A DNA stretch of 6,885 nt, taken from NCBI GenBank assembly GCA_005879675.1, contig VBJE01000042.1:1-6885 (forward strand). The letters are read 5' to 3'. Every line of letters starts with the position of its first letter. Positions within the stretch are counted from its first letter, which is position 1. The position numbers were made by a program, and so were the translations under genes. The notes beneath the pieces were generated by a model that saw nothing but the letters and a program-made list of their open reading frames with translations, had not been told where the DNA came from and made no database searches. The DNA is from Chloroflexota bacterium (lineage in GTDB: Bacteria; Chloroflexota; Dormibacteria; Dormibacterales; Dormibacteraceae). Shown here in pieces: positions 1 to 5,463 of this stretch.

Positions 1-190
1 CGACCGCGATCAGGCGCTCGATCGAGACCTCTTTTCGGCCACGCTCGACCTCCGAAAGATGCGCCGGCGACAGGCCGGCTTCCGCGGCGACCTCGCTCAG
101 GGTGCGCCGCGCCGCCTCGCGGCGGGCCCGAAGCACCGATCCCAGCACCTGCCGGATCGCCTGCGCGGTTTCGCTGTAAGCGAACGCCAT
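1..190 (-). CDS. XRE-family (ClgR-like) HTH transcriptional regulator, N-terminal part
   Basis: A 63-codon open frame starts at the ATG at 190-188 and leaves the window at base 1, so the C-terminus is missing. The translation begins MAFAYSETAQAIRQVLGSVL and continues into a lambda-repressor-like helix-turn-helix, about residues 16-60: LRARREAARRTLSEVAAEAG, then LSPAHLSEVERGRKEVSIE. The 'LSEVAAEAGLS..HLSEVERG.KE.S' pattern matches the DNA-binding domain of XRE regulators and is closest in feel to ClgR/PopR proteins, which control Clp protease and stress genes in actinobacteria; that subfamily call is inference. A purine-rich Shine-Dalgarno GAGGAAAG lies directly before the ATG (198-191). The gene follows the SRPBCC gene by 33 bp on the same strand, so it is probably the last seen member of the reductase-SRPBCC operon and may regulate it or a distant regulon. 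No C-terminal domain can be judged. Confidence 0.87.
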   Translation of the reverse strand, partial: MAFAYSETAQAIRQVLGSVLRARREAARRTLSEVAAEAGLSPAHLSEVERGRKEVSIERLIAV

Positions 191-198
191 CTTTCCTC
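191..198 (-). promoter_or_regulatory. Ribosome-binding site of the XRE regulator
   Basis: Read on the minus strand the bases are GAGGAAAG, directly followed by the ATG at 190-188. GAGG is four bases from the start codon. This supports the chosen start and shows that the regulator has its own ribosome-binding site rather than relying on read-through from the SRPBCC gene. Confidence 0.6.
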
Positions 199-223
199 AG
201 CAAACGATACGACGGCCGCGCGA

Positions 224-739
224 CTAGCGGCGGGCGAACGTCGGCCCTGGCGGCGACCCGACAAGCTCCCCGCGGCGGCGGCGCAGCTCGAGCTCGAGAC
301 TCTCCAGGCCGCGTGCCATCGCCCAGCGATGGTTGGCGGCGAATATCGGCCGGAAGATGAAGGTGCCGTAGCGAAGCAGCGGCTTCTCGGCCGAGATCCG
401 CCAGTCGTACGTCACGTCGACATGCTCGCCGTCCTGCCGCAGCGTCCACACGCCCGTGCCCTCGAAGTCGCCGTGGGCCACGAGCTTGAAACCGGCCGGG
501 GGCGTCGATTCGGTGACCGCGAAGTTCCACTTCAGCGTGTAGGGCAGCCAGCCTTTGGTGTGGAGTGCGACCACGCGACCCTTGCCTGTGGCTGGATCGG
601 GAGGCGTGAGCTCGGTGACCTGCAGGTAGACGGAGGGCCACCAGCGCGCCAGGCCGAACGGGTCCGCGAGCACGTCGTACACCTCCCGCGCGGTCGCGCG
701 CAGCCGCCAGCGGGTGAAGAATGCGTACTCCGGCGCCAC
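224..739 (-). CDS. SRPBCC (START/Bet v1-like, polyketide cyclase-type) family protein
   Basis: A 171-residue protein, the normal length for a single SRPBCC domain, starting at GTG 739-737. The N-terminus gives a first strand (YAFFTRWRLRA), then the typical two-helix stretch 'TAREVYDVLADPFGLARWWPSVY' at about residues 16-38, including the common D-x3-L-x-R-W-W-P signature. Alternating strands follow that form the antiparallel sheet: VVALHTKGWLPYTLKWNFAV, GVWTLRQDGEHVDVTYDW. A long C-terminal helix (about 132-156) closes the hydrophobic cavity. Members of this fold bind lipids, polyketides or other hydrophobic ligands, and some act as cyclases; the ligand here is unknown. The stop of the reductase gene (TAG, 742-740) directly abuts this start, so the two are almost certainly co-translated and likely work on the same compound. 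No catalytic residues can be assigned. Confidence 0.88.
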   Translation of the reverse strand: MAPEYAFFTRWRLRATAREVYDVLADPFGLARWWPSVYLQVTELTPPDPATGKGRVVALHTKGWLPYTLKWNFAVTESTPPAGFKLVAHGDFEGTGVWTLRQDGEHVDVTYDWRISAEKPLLRYGTFIFRPIFAANHRWAMARGLESLELELRRRRGELVGSPPGPTFARR

Positions 740-1963
740 CTATGCCTCCTTGAGGTTGGCCGGATCCAGCAGCTCTTGCCTGGGCCGCTCGATCTTCTGG
801 CGCGAGCGCATGATCTCGATGAGCTTCTTCCGTCCCTTCGGCGGGCCGATCATGATCGCGCCGACGAGCCGGTCGTCCTTGAAGAAGAGCTTGCGATAGA
901 ACTTTTCCTCGAAGCTGAAGGTGCGCACCGACTCGAGCCCCGGCTGCACGTCGGGCGTCACACCCATGACCGCGAGCGTGGAGCCGAACATCGTGGTCGT
1001 GTACGTGGGCACGTCAAAGAAGTCCTCGTCCGCCCCGGCCATGTTGCGGGCCGCGACCTTGCCATGCGCCTCGGCGTTGTCCCACGTGCCCATCTGGTTG
1101 TGGCGCTCGACCATCAGGTCGTAGAAGACGGCGATGTCGCCGGCCGCGTATGTGTCCGGCGCTGAGGTGCGCAGCTTGGAGTCGGTGACGATCCCCTTGT
1201 TCAGCTCCAGCCCGTTGCGGACCGGCTCCGTGTAGTAATCGAGGCCGACGCCATAGGTCAGGACGTCGAAGTCCACCTTCTCGCCGTTGACCGTTTCGGC
1301 GGTGTAGCGGCCGTTGCTCCGGCTGAACTTCTGCACCTCGTCCGAGGTGAGGAATCGCACGCCCTGCTCCTCGCCCAGCTGCCGGCACAGCTTGCCCCCC
1401 TCCTCGTCGAGCACGTAGCGCAGGAACCAGGGGCCGCGCATGATCCACGTGACCTGGGCTTTGTGCCGGAAGCTCACCCCCTCCGCGAGCTCGTAGCCGA
1501 TGAAGCTCCCGCCCATCACTAGCACGCGCCGCGACGCGTCGGCCTTCTCGATGATCGCGTCGGTGTCGTCGAGCGTCTGGAAGCCGAGGCACGCAGCGAC
1601 TTCCGAGGAGCCCGGCCAGGGAGGAGGTTTGGGACGGCCGCCGGTCGCGATCAGGATCGCGTCGTACTTGAGCTCCTGTCCGCGGTTGGTGTGCACCACC
1701 TTTTCGCGCAGGTCGACATCTGTCGCCCAGGTCTCGAAATGGATCTCGATGTTCTGGGCGGCGGAATGCTCGGCCGTGCGCATGAATACCTTCTCGCGGC
1801 GCACCTGGCCCCGCAGGTATCGCGGAAGGGCGACCCGGTTGTAGAGCGGATGCCGCTCCGCGGCGACGATAACGATCGAGGCCTCGGCGTCGGCTTTGCG
1901 CAGGTCTTCGGCGCACGTCTGGCCGGCGATGCCGTTGCCGAGGATGACGTACCTCCGGGTCAT
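740..1963 (-). CDS. FAD-dependent NAD(P)H oxidoreductase, ferredoxin/nitrite-reductase-like fold
   Basis: A 407-residue flavoprotein of the pyridine nucleotide-disulfide reductase superfamily. From the chosen ATG (1963-1961) the FAD Rossmann motif is at residues 9-14 (GNGIAG in YVILGNGIAGQTCAEDLR). ATGGRP is at 106-111. The NAD(P)H-binding motif is at 151-156 (GGSFIG, with Ser in place of the usual third Gly), and the second FAD motif TYAAGDIAVF is at 271-280. No redox-active CxxC or CxxxxC pair is visible, so it resembles ferredoxin/rubredoxin reductases and the N-terminal half of NirB more than thioredoxin or lipoamide reductases. The electron acceptor is unknown and no ferredoxin or Rieske gene is nearby. 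An upstream in-frame ATG at 1981 would add six residues (GRASP-type) but lies inside an inverted repeat. The later ATG fits the family N-terminus and has AGGG eight bases before it. It is followed without a gap by the SRPBCC gene. Confidence 0.92.
   Translation of the reverse strand: MTRRYVILGNGIAGQTCAEDLRKADAEASIVIVAAERHPLYNRVALPRYLRGQVRREKVFMRTAEHSAAQNIEIHFETWATDVDLREKVVHTNRGQELKYDAILIATGGRPKPPPWPGSSEVAACLGFQTLDDTDAIIEKADASRRVLVMGGSFIGYELAEGVSFRHKAQVTWIMRGPWFLRYVLDEEGGKLCRQLGEEQGVRFLTSDEVQKFSRSNGRYTAETVNGEKVDFDVLTYGVGLDYYTEPVRNGLELNKGIVTDSKLRTSAPDTYAAGDIAVFYDLMVERHNQMGTWDNAEAHGKVAARNMAGADEDFFDVPTYTTTMFGSTLAVMGVTPDVQPGLESVRTFSFEEKFYRKLFFKDDRLVGAIMIGPPKGRKKLIEIMRSRQKIERPRQELLDPANLKEA
745..751 (-). 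promoter_or_regulatory. Shine-Dalgarno of the SRPBCC gene inside the reductase gene
   Basis: On the minus strand the sequence reads AAGGAGG, then CATAG, then GTG. This is a near-perfect anti-16S match five bases before the GTG at 739. It lies in the last codons of the reductase (Lys-Glu-Ala-stop). It decides the GTG start of the SRPBCC protein and points to translational coupling. Confidence 0.75.
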
Positions 1964-1971
1964 GGGACTGG

Positions 1972-2010
1972 CCCTACCCATTCATGGGGAGGGGTCGGGG
2001 GTGGGGCCCG
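1972..2010 (-). repeat. Intergenic C/G-rich inverted repeat between the acetyltransferase and reductase genes
   Basis: Plus-strand arms 1972-1981 (CCCTACCCAT) and 1984-1993 (ATGGGGAGGG) are inverted repeats with one mismatch (1976/1989), giving a hairpin with a loop of about six bases. On the minus strand it is preceded by a run of C-rich motifs (GGGCCCCACCCCCGACCCC). The whole looks like the short 'CCCC...CTCCCC-loop-GGGGAGGG' intergenic elements scattered in many high-GC genomes. It fills the 56-base gap between the acetyltransferase stop (TAA, 2022-2020) and the reductase start. It could act as a weak terminator or mRNA-processing hairpin, but there is no T-tract. Confidence 0.45.
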
Positions 2011-2019
2011 GCGCGTCAA

Positions 2020-2871
2020 TTACAAAGCGAGCGCGTAGATGTAGGCACTGCGTTCGGCATCCGCGAAATCGTATCCGGTGGCCTTGAGGTCCTCCTCCGC
2101 CGGGTGCCCCGGAGGCAGGTTGACCGTGACGTGCTTCAGACCGTCGGCGTCGGCCTCGAAGCGAAGCGCCATGAGGACCTCGCGCATCGCGCCGCCTGAC
2201 CCCGCCAGCAGCGAGACCGCGATGTTCTGCCCCCACGGCTCCCGCAACAGCGCGAGCGCGCGGCCGCCGGGCCCAAGCCGGACCAGGCCGTTCCGCGCCA
2301 GGCGCTCGATCTCGCCCGCGTCCAGATCGCGAGCGCCGTTCATGTCCGGGCAGACGCCGCCGTACGTCTCGATGCCGGGACTTGCCGAGACCATCGACCA
2401 GAGCCGGGCCGCCTCGGAGGGGTCGGGGATGCGCGCCGGCTCGCCTCCTTCGACGCGCAGGCCGCGCCACCAGCGCATCTCCACCAGGCGTCGGAACCCC
2501 GCCGACTCGAAGAGATTGACCGCGGGCTGATATGTCGTCGCGAGCCGCATCTCTCGAAATCCATGCTGCCGCGACTCCTCGATCGCCGCATTCAGCATCG
2601 TCCTGGCGATGCCTCGCCGCTGGTGCGTGCTGGCGACCCTCAGGCCCTCGTACCAGACGAGGCCCGGCGCGTAGGGACGCAGCCGTTGCACGCCGACCAC
2701 GACGCCTTCCACCTCGGCCGCCTGGAACTCCGCGCCTGCATCTGAGACCCAGCGGTCGAAGACACGCGGGATGTAGTCGCGCCCTTCCCACACGTCTTTC
2801 GTGATCTCGAGGATCCGCTCTTCGTCCGCCCGCCTCACCGGCCGAAGGGTCAGGTCTTCAGTGGCTGCCAA
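2020..2871 (-). CDS. GNAT-family N-acetyltransferase with a degenerate second domain
   Basis: A 283-residue protein starting at TTG 2871-2869, with GGAG seven bases upstream. The N-terminal GNAT domain spans about 6-140. It begins with the strand LTLRPVRRADEERILEIT. It has the acetyl-CoA pyrophosphate loop QRRGIA at 84-89 (within LRVASTHQRRGIARTMLNAA) and the motif B element NLFESAGF at 119-126. Residues from about 145 to 283 have no acetyl-CoA loop but end in ATGYDFADAERSAYIYALAL, which resembles the last strands of a second GNAT fold. The protein is therefore probably a tandem GNAT with an inactive C-terminal copy. The substrate is unknown; GNATs acylate amines such as antibiotics, amino acids, polyamines or protein termini. 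The start overlaps the methyltransferase end by 22 bases, so the two are coupled and may modify the same class of target. Confidence 0.9.
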   Translation of the reverse strand: MAATEDLTLRPVRRADEERILEITKDVWEGRDYIPRVFDRWVSDAGAEFQAAEVEGVVVGVQRLRPYAPGLVWYEGLRVASTHQRRGIARTMLNAAIEESRQHGFREMRLATTYQPAVNLFESAGFRRLVEMRWWRGLRVEGGEPARIPDPSEAARLWSMVSASPGIETYGGVCPDMNGARDLDAGEIERLARNGLVRLGPGGRALALLREPWGQNIAVSLLAGSGGAMREVLMALRFEADADGLKHVTVNLPPGHPAEEDLKATGYDFADAERSAYIYALAL

Positions 2872-3620
2872 TGCGCGACTCCAGAAAGCGCGACGCCGCC
2901 GTCGAAGACGAGCTCATCGCCGTCACGGCGCAACAGCTCTTCGAGCACTGCTCGTGCTCTTGGCTCGTCCCAACCGTCGCCGAACAGGGCGCGGCAGTCG
3001 GTCAACGCCTCGTCCATGCTCGCGTAGCGCGTGACGATCGGATAGCGGATGAAGTCGACATCCGCAGCGACCCCGATCTGCAGCAGGAGCATGAAAAGGT
3101 CGCTGAACCTGGGCAGCCTGGGACCCGAATCGCCCAACAGTCTTCGTCGAATCTCGGCGGCGGGATGGGGAAGGTCGGTCTCGCGCATCATCACGAAGAC
3201 GCGCTCGCGCGCCGCCTTCTGCATCTTGTCGAGAAACGGGACGGGATCCGCGACACCGTAGAGCACATGGCTGCAGATCACGAGGTCGGCGGTGGCGACC
3301 TCGGCGTCCTCCCAGGTGCTCGCGACGATGGTCATGTTGTCGCGCGGCGGAATGTGCGAGCGCATGCCGTCCGAAGGTTCCACCGCGGTCACCCACTCGA
3401 GGCGTGCGGCGAGGGGCGTGGCGTGCCGCCCTGTGCCTGCGCCCACGTCGACCAGGGTCTTTCGTGGGGAGAGGTAGGGCTCGAGCACCTGGAGAAACTC
3501 GTCGCTCCGGCCGTGCGTGGAGCGGGCGTAGCTGCGGGCGCGGCGGTCCCAGTAGCCGGGGTCGGCGTGGCCGGCGGCGAGCGTGGCCCGATCCGCCACC
3601 ACCTGTCTCCATCTCGCCAC
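2850..3620 (-). CDS. Class I SAM-dependent methyltransferase
   Basis: About 256 residues from GTG 3620-3618. SAM-binding motif I is VDVGAGTGRHATPLA at 57-71 with the following acidic VEPS at 80-83, and DLVICSHVLYGV at 112-123 is the post-II/IV strand seen in Methyltransf_11/25 enzymes. The N-terminal 'WRQVVADR...YWDRRARSYA' is the usual cap before the Rossmann fold. The substrate is not predictable. The start is uncertain. The frame stays open to an ATG at 3788, but those extra 56 residues (MYSPSPRRGRWGG...) translate the C/G-rich spacer hairpin and look non-coding. GTG 3620 keeps the family N-terminus but has no good Shine-Dalgarno, while GTG 3599 has GGAG seven bases upstream and would lose seven residues. 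It overlaps the acetyltransferase downstream and is divergent from the Thy1 gene. Confidence 0.87.
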   Translation of the reverse strand: MARWRQVVADRATLAAGHADPGYWDRRARSYARSTHGRSDEFLQVLEPYLSPRKTLVDVGAGTGRHATPLAARLEWVTAVEPSDGMRSHIPPRDNMTIVASTWEDAEVATADLVICSHVLYGVADPVPFLDKMQKAARERVFVMMRETDLPHPAAEIRRRLLGDSGPRLPRFSDLFMLLLQIGVAADVDFIRYPIVTRYASMDEALTDCRALFGDGWDEPRARAVLEELLRRDGDELVFDGGVALSGVAHWQPLKT

Positions 3621-3671
3621 CCAATCGATGAACGAGGGGTTGCCGTTTCGCCGCCGGCTTTTAACACAGCT

Positions 3672-3690
3672 GGGGACAATCCGGGGACAA
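3672..3690. promoter_or_regulatory. 11-bp-phased direct repeat (DnaA-box-like) in the divergent spacer
   Basis: The octamer GGGGACAA occurs at 3672-3679 and 3683-3690, one helical turn apart. On the minus strand this reads TTGTCCCCG-GA-TTGTCCCCA. The second differs by one base from TTGTCCACA, the DnaA box preferred in Streptomyces; the first differs by two. It lies between the methyltransferase start (3620) and the Thy1 start (3791), a natural place for an operator. On the minus strand the first copy could also serve as a -35 (TTGTCC, 3690-3685) with a poor -10 (TGTTAA, 3666-3661), so a regulator bound here could control the methyltransferase, Thy1, or both. Identity of the binding protein is inference. 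Confidence 0.4.
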
Positions 3691-3718
3691 CCTCTACTAC
3701 AGGGCCGATAGGTTGTGG

Positions 3719-3747
3719 TTGGCGCCCCGCTGAACCCAAGATATTGC
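3719..3747 (+). promoter_or_regulatory. Weak candidate promoter for the Thy1 gene
   Basis: TTGGCG (3719-3724) is followed after 17 bases by TATTGC (3742-3747), with the start codon about 44 bases further. The hexamers match the sigma-70 consensus only in part. This is the most AT-rich short stretch near the start (AAGATATTGCAAT), which is the main reason to list it. Confidence 0.2.
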
Positions 3748-3752
3748 AATCC

Positions 3753-3781
3753 GCCCCATCGCCCCCTCCGGGGAGAGGGAG
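3753..3781 (+). repeat. C/G-rich hairpin overlapping the Thy1 ribosome-binding site
   Basis: CCCTC (3764-3768) and GAGGG (3775-3779) form a short perfect stem with loop CGGGGA. The right arm plus two bases (GAGGGAG, 3775-3781) is also the only Shine-Dalgarno-like run before the GTG at 3791, nine bases away. The flank GCCCCA...CCCCTCC resembles the element at 1972-2010 read on the other strand, so both may be copies of one short intergenic repeat. If the stem forms in the mRNA it would hide the ribosome-binding site. Confidence 0.45.
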
Positions 3782-3790
3782 AATACATAC

Positions 3791-5389
3791 GTGGCAGGTA
3801 CCGAGTTCGACTCCGCCGAGCACAAGCTCCTGGAGCGGTACTTCACCAACCTCGACCGGCCTGTGTTCGCCCTGCGGAACCTGCCCGAGGTGGTCAAGGG
3901 CGCGTTGTTCTCGCGCTACTCGAGGACCGAGAAGAGCCTGCGGCGGGTGCTGCTCGACGAGTTCATCAACGAGCCGGATTCCGGCTTCGACCGCCTCGCG
4001 GGGACACCCCCGTCGGACGACGACATGGTGGCGGTGCGCCGTGCCGAGGAGTTCTACGAGCGAGTCCTGGTGGGATATGGCGACGACTCGGTGGCCGAGC
4101 TCGCCGGCGCTCACGTCGCCGTCGAGCAGGCGTCCATCCTGGCCGCCAAAGCGCTAGAGGACAGCCGGATCGGCGTGTCGCCGCTCGAGAAGTCGACCCG
4201 TTACGTGCGCTTCGACCGCCCCGGCGCCGATGGCAGGTACCTCTACCACCGCGGGCCCGAGCTCTCGCACCCCGACTACGAGCCGGCCGCCGACGCGCTC
4301 TTCGCCACCTACAGCCGGCTCGTCGAGCCTGTGACCCTCGCGATCCGGGAGAAGTTTCCGCAGGAGGAAGGCGAGACCGACCGGGCGTGGAGGTCGGCGA
4401 CCAGGGCCAAGGCGCTTGACCTGCTGCGCGGTCTTCTCCCGGCGGGGACGCTGACGAACCTCGGCCTGTTTGGCAACGGGCGGGCGTTCGAGTACCTGAT
4501 CACCAAGATGGCGGGGCACGAGCTGCCCGAGTGCCGGCGGTTGGCGACCGACCTGCACCGCGAGCTGTCGCTCGTGATCCCCTCGTTTGTCAGGCGGGCG
4601 CTCGACGACCGGTACGGGCGGCCGGCGGCCGAGCGCATGGCAGGCGTGCGCGTCGCGACGGCACGCCGGGCTCGTCGAGGAGAGCCATCCTCGACCCCGC
4701 CCACCGTGCGGCTGCTCGAGTTCGACCCCGACGCCGAGCGCAAGGTCGTGGCCGCCGCGCTGTTCCCGTACTCCAACCTGCCCCTCGACGAGCAGGGCGG
4801 AGACCCGAAGGCCGTCCTGGACGCCCTTTTTGCCGGCCGCTCGAACCGGCGTCAGCGGGCGCCCCGGGCCCTGGAGCACGCGCAGTACGTGTTCGAGATC
4901 ACCGCCAACTTCGCGGCTTATCGGGACCTCCACCGCCACCGCATGCTCACGCAGGACCGGCAGCTGCTCGCAACCTCGCTGGGGTACGACCTGCCGCGCG
5001 GCCTGGTGGAGCTAGGCCTCGGCGACGACTTCTCGCGAGCCGTCGAGGAAGCAGCGGCCGTGCACCTGGCGCTGGAGCGCGAGCTGGGCTCGGCGGTCGC
5101 CCAGTACGTCGTGCCGATCGCCTTCCACGTGCGCTGGTACTTCCGCGCCAACCTGCGCGAGGTCTTCCACCTGTGCGAGCTGCGGACGACGCCCCAGGGG
5201 CACCCGGATTACCGCTGGGTCGCCCAGCAGATGTTCCTTCGTGTCAGGGAAGTGCACCCGCGGCTGGCAGGCTACGCGAGCTTCGTGGACCTCGGCGAAG
5301 GGGATGAGCTGGAGCGCCGCGCCTCCGAGCGCCGCCTCGACCAAAAACTGTCGGCGCTTCAGCGCGCAGCGTCCGAATTTCCATCGTGA
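3791..5389 (+). CDS. Tandem Thy1-domain protein (FAD-dependent thymidylate synthase-like)
   Basis: A 532-residue protein starting at GTG 3791, about twice the usual 220-260 residues of ThyX. ThyX makes dTMP from dUMP with methylenetetrahydrofolate, FAD and NADPH. The N-terminal half (about 25-290) has GYGDDSVAE at 95-103, equivalent to the ThyX 'GHxSxxEH' stretch, and EKSTRYV at 133-139, equivalent to the S-x-R-Y end of the signature, but SRI stands where RHR is expected. A second segment at 216-265 (LPAGTLTNLGLFGNGRAFEY to LVIPSF) matches the C-terminal ThyX core. The C-terminal half (about 305-532) has EHAQYVFEI, then RHRMLTQDRQ at 382-391 with RHR intact, and NLREVFHLCELR at 454-465. Each half thus keeps a different part of the motif. 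Homologues of this long form are usually annotated thymidylate synthase. Whether it makes dTMP is unproven, so no gene symbol is given. The gene is followed by a 74-base spacer. Confidence 0.87.
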   Translation: MAGTEFDSAEHKLLERYFTNLDRPVFALRNLPEVVKGALFSRYSRTEKSLRRVLLDEFINEPDSGFDRLAGTPPSDDDMVAVRRAEEFYERVLVGYGDDSVAELAGAHVAVEQASILAAKALEDSRIGVSPLEKSTRYVRFDRPGADGRYLYHRGPELSHPDYEPAADALFATYSRLVEPVTLAIREKFPQEEGETDRAWRSATRAKALDLLRGLLPAGTLTNLGLFGNGRAFEYLITKMAGHELPECRRLATDLHRELSLVIPSFVRRALDDRYGRPAAERMAGVRVATARRARRGEPSSTPPTVRLLEFDPDAERKVVAAALFPYSNLPLDEQGGDPKAVLDALFAGRSNRRQRAPRALEHAQYVFEITANFAAYRDLHRHRMLTQDRQLLATSLGYDLPRGLVELGLGDDFSRAVEEAAAVHLALERELGSAVAQYVVPIAFHVRWYFRANLREVFHLCELRTTPQGHPDYRWVAQQMFLRVREVHPRLAGYASFVDLGEGDELERRASERRLDQKLSALQRAASEFPS

Positions 5390-5405
5390 CTTCGTGACAA
5401 ACCCC

Positions 5406-5433
5406 TTAAAACCGGACCGAGATGCGGTAGCAT
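5406..5433 (+). promoter_or_regulatory. Candidate sigma-70-type promoter for the arginine-dyad protein
   Basis: TTAAAA (5406-5411, four of six to TTGACA), then 16 bases, then TAGCAT (5428-5433, four of six to TATAAT). The start codon follows 30 bases after the -10. It lies in the only AT-richer stretch of the 74-base spacer after the Thy1 stop. Support is by consensus only. Confidence 0.33.
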
Positions 5434-5439
5434 CGTCGG
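5417..5439 (+). promoter_or_regulatory. Hairpin/inverted repeat in the spacer after the Thy1 gene
   Basis: CCGAGATGC (5417-5425) pairs with GCATC-g-TCGG (5430-5439) around a GGTA tetraloop, giving nine pairs with one bulged G at 5435. No T-run follows, so it is not a classic intrinsic terminator. It overlaps the candidate -10 at 5428-5433, so as DNA it could be an operator for the downstream small gene. As RNA it could end or protect the Thy1 message. Confidence 0.4.
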
Positions 5440-5446
5440 GCAAACC

Positions 5447-5455
5447 GGAGGAGGG
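5447..5455 (+). promoter_or_regulatory. Ribosome-binding site of the arginine-dyad protein
   Basis: GGAGGAGGG is a strong Shine-Dalgarno run. GGAGG at 5450-5454 is nine bases from the ATG at 5464, and the earlier GGAGG (5447-5451) is six bases from a GTG at 5458. It supports real translation of the small frame and leaves its exact start open by two or three codons. Confidence 0.65.
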
Positions 5456-5463
5456 TGGTGGAC

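Noticed and set aside
59..1165. Open plus-strand frame of 368 codons
   Set aside because: It lies opposite the regulator, SRPBCC and reductase genes, which have clear family motifs. Its product is an Arg/His-rich sequence with no recognisable domain, typical of the antisense of high-GC genes.
1014..1916. Minus-strand 300-codon frame inside the reductase
   Set aside because: It is a shifted frame of the reductase gene, whose own frame has the FAD and NAD(P)H motifs.
1964..1981. Reductase start at ATG 1981
   Set aside because: This ATG lies in the arm of an inverted repeat without a purine-rich site upstream. The ATG at 1963 is next to the Rossmann strand as in the family. The difference is only six residues, so it remains possible.
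3661..3720. Replication origin in the divergent spacer
   Set aside because: Only two imperfect DnaA-like boxes, no long AT-rich unwinding stretch, and no dnaA, dnaN or rpmH gene nearby.
3621..3788. Methyltransferase start at ATG 3788
   Set aside because: The added 56 residues translate the C/G-rich hairpin and the repeat-containing spacer and show no conserved sequence. The extension would also remove the spacer between divergent genes.
2871..4157. Open plus-strand frame of 428 codons
   Set aside because: It crosses the antisense of the methyltransferase, the spacer and the start of the Thy1 gene. No motif is visible and it conflicts with two well-supported genes.
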